This document shows positions 29,977 through 44,500 of a stretch of 64,000 nucleotides of DNA, in pieces. Made by a program: the position numbers and the translations under genes. This DNA comes from Lysobacteraceae bacterium NML07-0707 (GTDB lineage Bacteria; Pseudomonadota; Gammaproteobacteria; Xanthomonadales; Xanthomonadaceae), in the NCBI GenBank assembly GCA_002798295.1, contig NWQT01000019.1:62001-126000 (forward strand), in the 5' to 3' direction. Within the stretch, counting starts at the first letter, position 1; each line of letters begins with the position of its first letter. The notes beneath the pieces are model-generated. The model searched no databases. It had not been told where the DNA came from and saw only the letters and a program-made list of their open reading frames with translations.

Positions 29977-30704
29977 AACAATTCCGGAGCTTGTTGTTGC
30001 AATACCTGTTCTGCCTGTGGGCCAAAGAATTGGCGTGTAAGCGAAAAAAACCGGTACATTTTGTGGTTGATGGGCAATAAATTTATGGCAATCAAATCGG
30101 GCAGGTGCCAGGATTTTTGAAGATGCTCTTCCTCTAAACTCTCCAATTCGCGCCACCATTGGCGGCGACGCGTGACCAAAAAAGGGCAGTTAAGGTTCAG
30201 CATGTCTATGGTGTATTGTGCCCGTGATTTTTCTTGTACGCTTAATGAGATGGCCGGCACGATGCGACCATCGGAAAGATAGGCAAAATAACGCGCACAG
30301 TTTGCCTGGTGGGGGAGAATAAATTGGTTCATATTCACTGGCCCATTTGCCCCGCTCTTGCCCCGGGCATGGCCGCCAAAGGCATTTCCGCTTCTTGTCT
30401 GGGGTTTTTCCAAGTCGTCGCTGCTTAAGGCGCAGGCTGCCAGATTGGTGTAATCGAACGTGCGTCCGGGGTTTTGGCTTTTGTTTTCGATGTGCTCGAT
30501 GTGATAGCCCAGCCCTTCTTCATCTGCACGCAATTCGCTGTAGCAGCAAAGGTGGTATTGCTCATCCAGCAGGTAATTCATGACCTCTGCCTTATGGGCA
30601 AAACTGCGCCAACGATTGGTAGCATCCTGGGGAGAAACAGTCGGAAAGCTATGAGCCTGATTCAGACGATAACCGCCATGCCCTCGTTTGCGAATTACCC
30701 TCAT
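29973..30704 (-). CDS. ptuB: Septu-type HNH nuclease PtuB (TIGR02646-like)
   Basis: 243 aa. HNH core: LCCYSE (52-57), [11 protein letters not shown] (66-76, His68/His71) and DYTNLAAC (84-91, Asn87), then GGHARGK. This resembles the HNH partner of PtuA in Septu and in retron Ec78-type systems; no reverse transcriptase is present here. In Septu, PtuA and PtuB form a complex that degrades nucleic acid during infection. Both ends overlap neighbours by ATGA: with ptuA upstream and the methylase downstream. Confidence 0.85.
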   Translation of the reverse strand: MRVIRKRGHGGYRLNQAHSFPTVSPQDATNRWRSFAHKAEVMNYLLDEQYHLCCYSELRADEEGLGYHIEHIENKSQNPGRTFDYTNLAACALSSDDLEKPQTRSGNAFGGHARGKSGANGPVNMNQFILPHQANCARYFAYLSDGRIVPAISLSVQEKSRAQYTIDMLNLNCPFLVTRRRQWWRELESLEEEHLQKSWHLPDLIAINLLPINHKMYRFFSLTRQFFGPQAEQVLQQQAPELL

Positions 30705-32058
30705 GATTGCAGCCTTTTCTGGCGTTCGATACTGCGCTGCAAACGCAAAAGCTGCGGATGCGTTTCTCCCAGTGCTTGCTGTAATGCTGCCATCAGTATT
30801 TGTGCTTCTTCGTCCTGAAAGCGGCCTTGGTCAACCAGTTCGGTGAGCCTTTGCAAATCATTTTTTTCCGCAACCGGTGGCTGTGGATCAACCATCATCA
30901 CGCTGTGCAGTACATCTCCGCTGGGTTCGCCATAAGTGGCTGCGATGGGGCGAGCCGCTATCATTTTGTCTTCATTGTCACGGCCAATGATGCGCACATT
31001 TTCACGCTTGACGGTGCTGAGTACCTGCGGGCTGTGGGTGGTCAAGATAAATTGGGTGTTGGTGAAGGTCTGCATCAAATCCGTGACAATGCGCTGCTGC
31101 CAGCGGGGATGCAGATGCAAATCCACTTCATCAATCAGGGCGATGGCAGGCAAATCCAACGGATTGGTATTTTTCAGTGCTGCAGGTAGCCTGCCAGTAT
31201 TGGCTTCCACCATACGGCGCGCCAAATCCATCACCAGACCAAGTACCACGCGGTAGCCATCGCTTAACTGGGTAATACGTAAAGTAGATGTCGAACCATC
31301 GGGCATGGCTTTGTCGATCACAAAGCGCAAAGGCCGGATCTCGGTGCGTGGGTTTTTATGGCCGGGCAATACGCGCCCAATGGCGTTTCTGACGACTTCC
31401 AGTGCAGGATGACGATAGTCAAAGTCGCGGCGTGTTTCTCTTTCACGGCGCTCTTCATCTTCCAGGGCATTAAACCACTCAAATGCTGCGCGAAAGCGGG
31501 AGTCCGGCTCCAATGCACCATGCAGTGCATCGAAGCGGGAGAAATTTCTCCTAAATCCCCTGCGCCGCTGCACTTCTTCACGAATCGCGCGATTGGTGCC
31601 GTAATAGGCAATCACAGGCAGAAAGAATGGTTGGGCTTCAGATTCGGCCTGAATAATCTCCAGGGCGAATTCATCCATGGCCTTCACCCCGCACAGTAAC
31701 GAGGCAAAGGGTGTTCCATCCACATGCTGCCTGATGGCGGCTGCATTGATGCTGGCATCGCGTTTTCGCTCGCTGGACCAGATTATTTCACGCGCGTCGT
31801 GGGTGCATGCCTTCCAAGCCAGCAGCATAAACGGTGCTTTTCGTTCATCCTCAAGGACGCGCAAATCGGTTTCTTTGCTGGCATGGCCTTTTACACCGGG
31901 GATTTTGGTCAGGTAGCGGGCAAAGCCAAGAGAAATGGCATCCAAAATTGCTGTTTTGCCTGCGCCATTTTCTGCAATGATAACAGTAAGCCGCTTGCCA
32001 AAATCCAGAGTGAGTTCATCAAAACAGCGGAAATTCTTCAGGTATAGGTTTTTTAGTT

Positions 32059-32062
<4 letters not shown>
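30701..32062 (-). CDS. ptuA: Septu-type ATPase PtuA (SMC/ABC-like)
   Basis: 453 aa. Walker [10 protein letters not shown] (29-37) after the typical start [19 protein letters not shown], an ABC signature region ([11 protein letters not shown]), Walker B with D-loop ([12 protein letters not shown]) and H-loop ([12 protein letters not shown]): an AAA_15/AAA_21 ATPase. Immediately followed by ptuB, as in Septu. The ATG overlaps the helicase stop by four bases. The frame is open further 5' inside the helicase gene, but the conserved N-terminus fixes the start at 32062. Confidence 0.88.
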
Positions 32063-35598
<3,536 letters not shown>

Positions 35599-35647
35599 AT
35601 TGGGCACCTCGTCCTTACAGCTGCGGCAGGAGTCCATCAAGTGATGA

Positions 35648-35667
35648 GCCCTATTATGAGATAGGGC
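35648..35667 (-). promoter_or_regulatory. Candidate promoter/operator of the defence-island operon
   Basis: Inverted repeat GCCCTAT/ATAGGGC with a 6-nt centre. On the minus strand the centre and second arm contain CATAAT, a good -10, 55 bp before the helicase ATG. No clear -35 at the right distance. A repressor binding the repeat would cover the -10; no regulator gene is in the island. Confidence 0.4.
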
Positions 35668-35726
35668 AGCGAAAAATGATTTATGGCCTTAAAAGAAGCG
35701 TGCTTCCTGCGCGGGAATCTGCGTGC

Positions 35727-35755
35727 TTGACAGGGCAAAACAGCAATCGTAAACT
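35727..35755 (+). promoter_or_regulatory. Predicted promoter of the str operon (rpsL-rpsG-fusA-tuf2)
   Basis: Perfect -35 TTGACA (35727-35732), 17-bp spacer, -10 TAAACT (35750-35755). Predicted start near 35762, giving a ~230-nt rpsL leader. It lies on the housekeeping side of the island, so the str operon keeps its own promoter. Confidence 0.65.
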
Positions 35756-35767
35756 TCTCGAGTTTTC

Positions 35768-35826
35768 GGTGGCTCTAGTGCCACCCAGTACCCGAAATGA
35801 AGGGCAGGAGGCGCTTCGTGTTCGGC
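35768..35826 (+). promoter_or_regulatory. rpsL leader hairpins, including an element shared with the rpsJ leader
   Basis: First hairpin GGTGGC/GCCACC (35768-35785). Then 35793-35826, which matches 51161-51194 before rpsJ at 28 of 34 positions. Its core is stem GAAGGGC/GCGCTTC (one mismatch) around loop AGGAG; the rpsJ copy has GAGGCGC/GCGCCTC around AGGAA, with one compensatory A-T to G-C change. Function unknown. Confidence 0.55.
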
Positions 35827-35992
35827 ACATGGATGCGCGGGGTTGTGCGGTGGTTGCGTCAAGGCGCAGGCCCGTACGTTTTTGGCAGCTTGCCACGGGT
35901 AAACCGTGTGCAGGCTAAAGTTTTTTGTTTGCCCCGGCTTCGGGGTGAGTCAACTCCCAAGGCCCTCGGGCCGCAGATACAACTGGAAAAGC

Positions 35993-36364
35993 ATGGCAAC
36001 CATCAATCAGCTCGTGCGCAAGCCGCGCAGCCCTGAAACCTACAAGAGCACCTCGCCTGCGCTGCAAAACTGCCCGCAGCGTCGTGGCGTGTGCACCCGC
36101 GTTTACACCACCACCCCGAAAAAGCCGAACTCGGCAATGCGCAAGGTGGCCAAGGTGCGCCTGACCAATGGCTATGAAGTCATTTCTTACATCGGTGGCG
36201 AAGGCCACAACCTGCAAGAACACAGCGTGGTGCTGATCCGCGGTGGTCGTGTGAAGGATCTGCCGGGTGTGCGTTACCACACCGTGCGCGGTTCGCTCGA
36301 CGCCGCCGGTGTGGCCAAGCGTCGCCAGCGCCGTTCCAAGTACGGCGCCAAGCGTCCGAAGTAA
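35993..36364 (+). CDS. rpsL: 30S ribosomal protein S12
   Basis: 123 aa decoding-centre protein. Conserved [19 protein letters not shown] and [13 protein letters not shown]. Lys43 and Lys88, the usual streptomycin-resistance positions, are wild type. The frame is open 5' of the ATG at 35993, but [12 protein letters not shown] is the conserved start. Confidence 0.99.
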   Translation: MATINQLVRKPRSPETYKSTSPALQNCPQRRGVCTRVYTTTPKKPNSAMRKVAKVRLTNGYEVISYIGGEGHNLQEHSVVLIRGGRVKDLPGVRYHTVRGSLDAAGVAKRRQRRSKYGAKRPK

Positions 36365-36455
36365 TCCGGCGCTGCGGCCATTGTGCCGCGCTTTCTTGCA
36401 TCGCTGATGCTTCCCGCGCCTGTTTTTGGCGCAATGAATACACGAGAAGAAATCA

Positions 36456-36923
36456 ATGTCCCGCAAAGGCAATACCCCGCAGCGCTCGGTGCTGCCCGAT
36501 CCCAAGCACGGTAGCGAAACCATCGCCCGCTTCATCAACATGGTCATGTTGAGCGGCAAGAAGTCCGTGGCCGAAAAAATCGTCTATGGCGCCATGGATG
36601 TGATCGGTGAAAAGAACGACAACCCGCTGGAGCTGGTTGAGAAGGCACTGGGCAATGTCGCCCCGACTGTTGAAGTGAAATCCCGCCGCGTTGGTGGTGC
36701 GACCTATCAGGTGCCGGTGGAAGTGCGCGCTTCCCGCCGCATGGCGCTGGCAATGCGCTGGCTGATCGAGTCCGCCCGCAAGCGCGGTGAAAACTCGATG
36801 CCGCGCAAGCTGGCCGCCGAGCTTCTGGACGCTTCGGAAAACCGTGGTGGCGCTATCAAGAAGCGCGAAGAAACCCATCGCATGGCCGATGCCAACAAGG
36901 CGTTTGCGCACTTCCGTTGGTAA
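36456..36923 (+). CDS. rpsG: 30S ribosomal protein S7
   Basis: 155 aa head-domain protein that nucleates 30S assembly and, in E. coli, represses the str operon. Conserved [20 protein letters not shown] and [31 protein letters not shown]; 91 bp after rpsL. Confidence 0.99.
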   Translation: MSRKGNTPQRSVLPDPKHGSETIARFINMVMLSGKKSVAEKIVYGAMDVIGEKNDNPLELVEKALGNVAPTVEVKSRRVGGATYQVPVEVRASRRMALAMRWLIESARKRGENSMPRKLAAELLDASENRGGAIKKREETHRMADANKAFAHFRW

Positions 36924-37100
36924 TGGCTTCATGGCCGGCGGCTTGCCGCTGGTCGCAAGCATCGGCATCTGCCGGTGAGTGCATCGCGAAAGCGCGATAC
37001 CAGCGATTTTTCGCGAATTCACCCGGATGCCGCCGTCAAGGCGGCGTCCGGCCATCTGAAAGCCCGGTTTTTTAGGGCAAACAAACAAAGAGAGACGACC

Positions 37101-39200
37101 GTGGCACGCACCACTCCTATTGAGCGTTACCGCAACTTCGGCATCATGGCGCACATCGATGCCGGTAAAACCACCACGTCCGAGCGCATCCTGTTCTACA
37201 CCGGCAAGAGCCACAAGCTCGGTGAAGTGCACGATGGTGCCGCCACCATGGACTGGATGGAGCAGGAACAAGAGCGCGGCATCACCATTCAGTCGGCGGC
37301 AACGACTGCGTTCTGGAAGGGTATGGACAAGTCCATGCCGGAACACCGCTTCAACATCATCGACACCCCCGGGCACGTGGACTTCACCATCGAAGTGGAG
37401 CGCAGCTTGCGTGTGCTCGACGGCGCGGTGTTCGTGCTGTGTGCCGTCGGTGGCGTGCAGCCGCAATCCGAAACCGTGTGGCGTCAGGCCAACAAGTATC
37501 AGGTGCCGCGCATCGCATTCGTGAACAAGATGGACCGTACCGGCGCCAACTTCTTCAAAGTGCGTGACCAGCTGAAGGCGCGTCTGGGTGCCAACCCGGT
37601 GCCGATGCAGGTGCCGATTGGCGCCGAGGACAACTTTGAAGGCGTGGTTGACCTGCTGAAGATGAAGGCCATCCACTGGGACAGCGCTTCGCAGGGTCTG
37701 AGCTTTGAATACCGCGATATCCCGGCCGAGCTTCAAGCCCAGGCGGAAGAAGCCCGCGCTTTCATGGTGGAGTCGGCTGCCGAAGCCAACGAAGAACTGA
37801 TGAACAAGTACCTCGGCGGCGAAGAGCTGAGCGAGGAAGAAATCGTCAGCGCTCTGCGCGAGCGTACCCTGAAGACCGAAATCGTGCCGATGTTCTGCGG
37901 TACTGCGTTCAAGAACAAGGGCGTGCAGGCGATGCTCGATGGCGTCATCAAGCTGCTGCCTTCGCCGGTGGACGTGCCGGCCGTGCGTGGCGTCGATATG
38001 GATGACGAAACCAAGGAACTGACCCGCGAATCCAGCGACAAGGCACCGTTCTCGGCGCTAGCGTTCAAGATCATGACCGACCCGTTCGTGGGCTCGCTGA
38101 CCTTCTTCCGCGTGTACTCGGGTGTGCTGAACGCCGGTGAGCAAGTGCTGAACTCGGTCAAGGGCAAGAAAGAGCGCATTGGTCGCCTGTTGCAGATGCA
38201 CTCCAACCAGCGTGACGAAATCAAGGAAGTGCTGGCCGGTGACATCGCCGCAGCCGTGGGTCTGAAGGATGTCACCACCGGTGACACCCTGTGTGCCCAG
38301 GATGCCCCGATTGTGCTGGAACGCATGAGCTTCCCGGAGCCGGTGATCTCGATGGCGGTCGAGCCCAAGACCAAGTCCGATCAGGAGAAGATGGGCATTG
38401 CACTTGGCCGTCTGGCACAGGAAGACCCCTCGTTCCGCGTGCGTACCGACGAAGAGTCCGGTCAAACCATCATCGCCGGTATGGGTGAGCTGCACCTGGA
38501 CATCATCGTTGACCGCCTGAAGCGCGAATTCAACGTCGAAGCCAACGTCGGCAAGCCGCAGGTGGCCTATCGTGAAACCATCCGCAAGGCCGTCAAGTCC
38601 GAAGGCAAGTTCGTGCGCCAGTCCGGTGGTAAGGGTCAGTTCGGTCACGTCTGGCTGGAAATCGAGCCGCAGGAACCGGGTGCCGGTTATGTGTTCGAAA
38701 ACGCCATCGTCGGTGGCGTGGTGCCGAAGGAATACGTCCCGGCCGTGGACAAGGGTATCCAGGAGGCGATGGCCAACGGCATCCTCGCCGGTTATCCGGT
38801 GGTGGACGTGAAGGTGCGTCTGGTGGACGGCTCCTACCACGAAGTGGACTCCTCGGAAATGGCGTTCAAGATCGCAGGCTCCATGGGCTTCAAGGAAGGC
38901 TTCCACAAGGCCAGCCCGGTGCTGCTCGAACCCATCATGAAGGTCGAAATCGTGACCCCGGAAGACTATCTGGGTGACGTGATGGGTGACGTGAGCCGTC
39001 GTCGCGGCATCCTGCAAGGTCAGGATGACAGCCCCTCGGGCAAGATCATCAATGCCATGATTCCGCTGGGCGAAATGTTCGGCTACGCCACCAGCCTGCG
39101 TTCGATGTCGCAGGGGCGCGCCACCTTCACCATGGAATTTGACCACTACGCTGAAGCGCCGGCCAATATCGCTGAAGCGGCCATGAAGAAAAACGGCTGA
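37101..39200 (+). CDS. fusA: Elongation factor G (GTG start)
   Basis: 699 aa translocation GTPase. GTG at 37101 gives [35 protein letters not shown]; upstream in-frame codons are not part of the family. G1 AHIDAGKT, G3 DTPGHVDF, G4 NKMD; domains II-V complete to EAAMKKNG. Confidence 0.98.
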   Translation: MARTTPIERYRNFGIMAHIDAGKTTTSERILFYTGKSHKLGEVHDGAATMDWMEQEQERGITIQSAATTAFWKGMDKSMPEHRFNIIDTPGHVDFTIEVERSLRVLDGAVFVLCAVGGVQPQSETVWRQANKYQVPRIAFVNKMDRTGANFFKVRDQLKARLGANPVPMQVPIGAEDNFEGVVDLLKMKAIHWDSASQGLSFEYRDIPAELQAQAEEARAFMVESAAEANEELMNKYLGGEELSEEEIVSALRERTLKTEIVPMFCGTAFKNKGVQAMLDGVIKLLPSPVDVPAVRGVDMDDETKELTRESSDKAPFSALAFKIMTDPFVGSLTFFRVYSGVLNAGEQVLNSVKGKKERIGRLLQMHSNQRDEIKEVLAGDIAAAVGLKDVTTGDTLCAQDAPIVLERMSFPEPVISMAVEPKTKSDQEKMGIALGRLAQEDPSFRVRTDEESGQTIIAGMGELHLDIIVDRLKREFNVEANVGKPQVAYRETIRKAVKSEGKFVRQSGGKGQFGHVWLEIEPQEPGAGYVFENAIVGGVVPKEYVPAVDKGIQEAMANGILAGYPVVDVKVRLVDGSYHEVDSSEMAFKIAGSMGFKEGFHKASPVLLEPIMKVEIVTPEDYLGDVMGDVSRRRGILQGQDDSPSGKIINAMIPLGEMFGYATSLRSMSQGRATFTMEFDHYAEAPANIAEAAMKKNG

Positions 39201-39207
39201 TTGAGCC

Positions 39208-39242
39208 TGGCTGCTGCGGCTCGTGATTGACCGCGGCAGCCA
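39208..39242 (+). promoter_or_regulatory. Intercistronic hairpin between fusA and tuf2
   Basis: 12-bp stem TGGCTGCTGCGG/CCGCGGCAGCCA (one G-U pair) with an 11-nt loop, 7 bp after the fusA stop. No U-tract; more likely an RNA stability or processing element than a terminator, since tuf2 follows. Confidence 0.5.
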
Positions 39243-39295
39243 CCTCTATCATGCTTTCCATCCCAAATTCAATCATCTAAACAGAGGTTCCAGAA

Positions 39296-40486
39296 ATGGC
39301 AAAAGAAAAGTTTGAGCGCACCAAGCCGCACGTGAACGTCGGCACCATCGGTCACGTTGACCACGGCAAGACCACGCTGACCGCAGCCCTGACCAAGGTG
39401 GGCGCAGAGCGCTTCGGTGGCGACTTCAAGGACTATTCCTCGATTGACGCGGCGCCGGAAGAAAAGGCGCGTGGTATCACCATCTCCACCGCACACGTGG
39501 AATACGAGTCCCCGACCCGTCACTACGCGCACGTGGACTGCCCCGGCCACGCCGACTATGTCAAGAACATGATCACCGGCGCGGCTCAGATGGACGGCGC
39601 GATTCTGGTGTGCTCGGCCGCTGACGGCCCGATGCCGCAGACCCGCGAACACATCCTGCTGGCTCGCCAGGTGGGCGTGCCCTACATCGTCGTGTTCCTG
39701 AACAAGGCCGACATGGTGGACGACGCCGAGCTGCTGGAACTGGTGGAAATGGAAGTGCGCGAGCTGCTCAGCAAGTACGACTTCCCGGGTGACGACACCC
39801 CGATCGTCAAGGGTTCGGCACTGAAGGCGCTGGAAGGCGACCAGTCGGAAATCGGCGTGCCGGCCATCTTGCAGCTGGTGGACGCACTGGACAGCTACAT
39901 CCCGGAACCCGAGCGTGACGTGGACAAGCCGTTCCTGATGCCGGTGGAAGACGTGTTCTCGATCTCCGGTCGCGGCACCGTGGTGACCGGCCGTATCGAA
40001 CGCGGCGTGATCAAGGTGGGCGACGAAATCGAAATCGTCGGTATCCGTCCGACCACCAAGACCACCGTGACCGGCGTGGAAATGTTCCGCAAGATGCTGG
40101 ATCAGGGTCAGGCGGGCGACAACGCAGGCCTGCTGCTGCGCGGCACCAAGCGTGACGAAGTGGAGCGCGGCCAAGTGCTGGCCAAGCCGGGCAGCATCAC
40201 CCCGCACACCGACTTCGAAGCCGAAGTGTACGTGCTGTCGAAGGACGAAGGCGGCCGTCACACCCCGTTCTTCAAGGGCTACCGCCCGCAGTTCTACTTC
40301 CGTACCACCGACATCACCGGTGCGGTGGAGCTGCCCGAAGGTGTTGAAATGGTGATGCCGGGCGACAACGTCAAGATGACGGTGAGCCTGATCAACCCGG
40401 TGGCGATGGACGAAGGCCTGCGCTTTGCCATCCGCGAAGGTGGCCGTACCGTCGGCGCCGGCGTGGTCGCCAAGATCATCAAGTAA
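39296..40486 (+). CDS. tuf: Elongation factor Tu, copy 2
   Basis: 396 aa, identical protein to copy 1 at 8523-9713. About 18 scattered synonymous differences at DNA level; flanks are unrelated. Being the last gene of the str operon is typical. The two copies are direct repeats of 1.19 kb about 30.8 kb apart, bracketing rpoBC and the whole first defence island. Confidence 0.99.
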   Translation: MAKEKFERTKPHVNVGTIGHVDHGKTTLTAALTKVGAERFGGDFKDYSSIDAAPEEKARGITISTAHVEYESPTRHYAHVDCPGHADYVKNMITGAAQMDGAILVCSAADGPMPQTREHILLARQVGVPYIVVFLNKADMVDDAELLELVEMEVRELLSKYDFPGDDTPIVKGSALKALEGDQSEIGVPAILQLVDALDSYIPEPERDVDKPFLMPVEDVFSISGRGTVVTGRIERGVIKVGDEIEIVGIRPTTKTTVTGVEMFRKMLDQGQAGDNAGLLLRGTKRDEVERGQVLAKPGSITPHTDFEAEVYVLSKDEGGRHTPFFKGYRPQFYFRTTDITGAVELPEGVEMVMPGDNVKMTVSLINPVAMDEGLRFAIREGGRTVGAGVVAKIIK

Positions 40487-40515
40487 TCCTTGATATCTGC
40501 CACAAGGCAATACTC

Positions 40516-40548
40516 AAACCCCCGGCGATAAGCCGGGGGTTTGTTTTT
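40516..40548 (+). terminator. Terminator of the str operon
   Basis: Perfect 11-bp stem AAACCCCCGGC/GCCGGGGGTTT with 5-nt loop, then GTTTTT. 29 bp after tuf2; it insulates the CRISPR-Cas locus from tuf transcription. Confidence 0.92.
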
Positions 40549-40602
40549 GCGCATTTGCAAAGCCGGTGTTGGGCTAAAGTGCGCTCTTTGAAGGGGACTT
40601 TT

Positions 40603-41574
40603 ATGGACGATATCGCCGCTTCCGACCTTAAAACCATCCTGTTATCCAAGCGTGCCAATATTTATTACCTGCAGCATTGCCGGGTGCTGGTCAACGGCGG
40701 GCGGGTGGAATACGTCACCGATGCCGGCAAGCAATCGCTGTACTGGAATATCCCCATTGCCAATACCTCGGTGGTACTGCTTGGCACCGGCACCTCGGTG
40801 ACGCAGGCGGCGATGCGTGAGTTTGCCAAGGCCGGAGTGATGGTGGGCTTTTGTGGCGGTGGCGGCACGCCACTGTTTTCTGCCAACGAGGTGGATATTG
40901 ATGTGGCCTGGTTCAGCCCGCAGAGCGAATACCGCCCCACCGAATATCTGCAAGCCTGGGTATCGTTCTGGTTTGATGATGAGGCCAGGCTTGCGGCGGC
41001 CAAGCAACTACAGCAGGCGCGTTTGCACTGTATTGCACAGCAGTGGCAGAACTCAAAGCCACTGCGCGAGGTCGGTTTCGAGGTGGATGCCGCTGCACTG
41101 AAAAAGCTGCTGGAAAAATCCGCACAAGTGGTTGCCAGTTGCCCCGATATCACCGCACTGCTGACCGAAGAAGCTAGGCTCAGCAAAGCCTTGTTTGCGT
41201 TGGCCGCGCGCACCAGCGGCTATGGCGACTTTAGCCGCGCCAAGCGCGGCACCGGCCTTGACCCTGCCAACCGCTTTCTGGATCACGGCAACTATCTGGC
41301 TTATGGGCTGGCGGCCAGCGCCACCTGGGTGTTGGGGCTGCCGCATGGCTTGGCTGTATTGCATGGCAAGACCCGGCGAGGTGGCTTGGTATTTGATGTG
41401 GCTGACTTGGTCAAGGACGCGGTGGTATTGCCGCAAGCCTTTGTCTCGGCCATGCGTGGCGACGAAGAACAAGCCTTTCGGCAAGCCTGCATTGAGCAGC
41501 TGACCCGCATGGAGGCACTGGATTTCATGATTGAGACCTTGAAAGACATCGTCATGCAGGGACACAGCGCATGA
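40603..41574 (+). CDS. cas1: Type I-F CRISPR integrase Cas1
   Basis: 323 aa, usual length for Cas1f. With Cas2 it inserts new spacers at the leader end of the array. Conserved start region DLKTILLSKRANIYYLQHCRVLVNGGRVEYVT, mid motif VMVGFCGGGGTPLF, and the catalytic domain with NRFLDHGNYLAYGLAASATWVLGLPHGLAVLHGKTRRGGLVFDVADLVKDAVVLPQAF, written here only to locate the Glu/His/Asp active-site segment near 227-285. ATG 40603 has SD AAGGGGA. Overlaps cas2-3 by ATGA. Confidence 0.95.
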   Translation: MDDIAASDLKTILLSKRANIYYLQHCRVLVNGGRVEYVTDAGKQSLYWNIPIANTSVVLLGTGTSVTQAAMREFAKAGVMVGFCGGGGTPLFSANEVDIDVAWFSPQSEYRPTEYLQAWVSFWFDDEARLAAAKQLQQARLHCIAQQWQNSKPLREVGFEVDAAALKKLLEKSAQVVASCPDITALLTEEARLSKALFALAARTSGYGDFSRAKRGTGLDPANRFLDHGNYLAYGLAASATWVLGLPHGLAVLHGKTRRGGLVFDVADLVKDAVVLPQAFVSAMRGDEEQAFRQACIEQLTRMEALDFMIETLKDIVMQGHSA

Positions 41575-44500
41575 ATATCCTGCTGATTTGCGAGTGCCGT
41601 GGCCAGGCGCTGAAGCAGACCCGCCGCATTCTTGATCAGTTTGCCGAGCGGCGCGGCGAGCGCACTTGGCAAACGCCGATAACCCGGGATGGGCTGGATA
41701 CGCTGCGCCGTTTGCTGCGCAAAACGGCGCGTAAAAATACCGCCGTGGCTTGTCACTGGATACGCGGCATCAACCATTCCGAACTGTTGTGGGTGGTGGG
41801 CGATGCCACGCGCTTCAATGCTCAGGGTGCAGTGCCCACCAACACCACGCGAGGCAATGTGATACGCGCCGACGATGAAAACGACTGGCATAGCGCTGAG
41901 GATATCCGTCTGCTGATGCAGATGGCTGCATTGCTGCATGACCTTGGCAAGGCCAGCGTAGCCTTCCAGAAACGACTGCGCAGCCAGCAGTTCGAGCGCA
42001 ATCTGTACCGGCACGAATGGCTGTCACTGCGGCTATTTCTGGCCTTTGTGGGCGCCGATGACGATGCCACCTGGTTGCAGCGTTTGGCCGCGCCCACGGC
42101 AGAAGATGATGCCGCCTGGCTGGATAAGACACGGCTGTTCCGCGATGGTCTGGATGTCGGCAGCAAGCCGCCGTTCAAGGATTTGCCGCCGCTGGCCGCT
42201 GCAATCGCCTGGCTGGTGGTGACGCACCACCGGTTGCTGACTTTGCCGGTCGTCCAGAATACGCAAAACCCCTGGTTTGGGAAGAAGTCTGCAAGTTTCA
42301 ATCCGCAGGATTTGCAGATGGAAAGACTATGGCAAAGCATCCATGCCGGCTGGAACGACTGGAATCCCGAGCTTGCCAATGCATCGCCAAGCCAATTACA
42401 GCCCTATTGGCAAATGGCGGGCGAGCTGCCGGTACTGCTGCCAGCATGGCGGGCGCGTGCCAGCAAGCTTGCCCGGCAGTTGCTGGCGCTGCAAGGCAAA
42501 GCAGGCAAGGGCGGCTGGCTGGAAAACCCGTATGTCATGCATATCGCCCGCATGGGGCTGATGCTGGCCGACCATCACTATTCATCACTGAAGCCAGATG
42601 ATGGCCGCTGTGTTGCCGGGGATGATGCCTGCACTCTGTATGCCAATACCGATAGTGATGGCAGGCTCAAGCAGAAGCTGGACGAGCATCTGCTGGGGGT
42701 GGCGCGAGATGCGGGGCATATTGGCTATCACTTGCCGAGCTTTGCCAAGCAACTGCCACATTTGCCGTGCAAGTCGTTGAGGCGACGCAGCAAAGATGCG
42801 CGCTTTCGCTGGCAGGACAAGGCCTTTGATGCGGCAGAAAGCCTGCGTCACAAAGCAGAAGAACATGGCGCTTTCATCGTCAACATGGCTTCCACTGGAC
42901 GCGGCAAGACGCTGGCCAATGCCCGCATCATGGCGGCGCTGTCTCACCCGCAACGCGGGATGCGTTGCAGCTTTGCCGTCGGCCTGTGCAGCCTGACCCT
43001 GCAAACTGGGCGTGCCTTCCAGAAAGACCTGAACCTGAAGGACGATGACATCGCCATTCGTGTGGGCGGAGCAGCCAGCCGCGAATTGTTCGAGTATCAC
43101 CAACAGCAGGCCGAGCGTAGTGGCTCGGCTTCAAGCCAGTCGCTGATGGAAGAGGCAGGCAGTGTCGTTTACGAAGGCCAGATGGCTGAGCATCCGCTGT
43201 TGCGCATGGCGCTGCACGATGTGCATATCAAGCGTCTGTTGAGTGCGCCGGTGCTGGTGTGCACCATCGACCACCTGACGCCGGCGACCGAAGCGCAGCG
43301 TGCTGGACGGCAAATTGCGCCCATGCTGCGGCTGATGAGCAGCGACCTGGTGCTGGATGAGCCGGACGACTTTGACCTTGACGATATTCCGGCGTTGGCA
43401 AGGCTGGTGCATTGGGCGGGACTCTTGGGCAGCAAGGTTCTGCTGTCATCGGCCACTTTGCCGCCGGACTTGGTGCAGGGGCTGTATCAGGCCTATGCTG
43501 CAGGCCGCGCCCATTATCAGCGCAATCGCGGCGTGCACGGAGGTCAGGCCACCATCCCGGAAGTCGCCTGCCTCTGGGTGGACGAATACGCCGTTGCAGC
43601 GGCTGCATGCAGTGATTTGGCGCAGTTCAAGACGCAGCATCAGGCCTTCATTGCAAAGCGGCTCAAATCATTGAGCCGGGAAGCGCCCAAGCGCAAGGGC
43701 GAGTTGTTGCCGCTGGAGATTGCCGTAGCCAAGTCGGAAATCCGCAAGGCGTTTGCCGTGCAGCTGCAGACGGCCATGTTGCAAGCCCATCAACGCCATG
43801 CACAAACGGATATGGCCAGCGGTAAACAGGTCAGCTTCGGGCTGGTGCGCATGGCAAATATTGACCCATTGCAAGACGTTGCGCGCGAATTGTTCCGGCT
43901 GGGGGCGCCCGCAGATACCCAAATCCATTTGTGTGTGTATCACTCACGCTTCCCGCTGCTTATGCGCTCGGCAATCGAGCAGGTGCTGGACAAAGTGCTG
44001 GATCGTCGCGGAGCAACCGACCCGGTGTTGTCGCGGCCGGAAGTGCGTGAACTATTGGCGCGTTATCCTGCCAAGAATCATGTGTTTGTGGTGCTGGCCA
44101 GTCCAGTGGCCGAGGTGGGGCGTGACCACGATTACGACTGGGCTGTGGTTGAGCCTTCTTCCATGCGCTCGTTGATTCAGCTGGCCGGACGGGTGTGGCG
44201 GCATCGTGAGGGAAGCCCGGATAGCCCGAATGTGCTGATTTTCGAGCGCAACCTGCGCAGTTTCGAGAAGCCGGGGGAGGCGGCATTTATCCGGCCGGGG
44301 TTTGAGGAGGAGCAATCCTCCCTGCTCGATAAAAAAGCACGTCCGCTGCGCATGAGCAGCAACAACTTGCAAATCCTGCTGCCCGACGAGCACTACCAAG
44401 TCCTTGATGCCCGCCCGCGTATCCAGCGGACGGAGGACATAAGAACATTACGGAAGTCGAGATTGGTGGATTTGGAGCATCTCCGCATGTATCTGCTGCT

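Noticed and set aside
35676-35918. 80-codon plus-strand frame upstream of rpsL
   Set aside because: Covers the predicted str promoter and leader hairpins; composition is not coding-like and there is no SD.
40549-40602. Promoter directly before cas1
   Set aside because: TTGCAA (40555) and TAAAGT (40575) are present but only 14 bp apart, too short for a normal sigma-70 promoter. Left unassigned.
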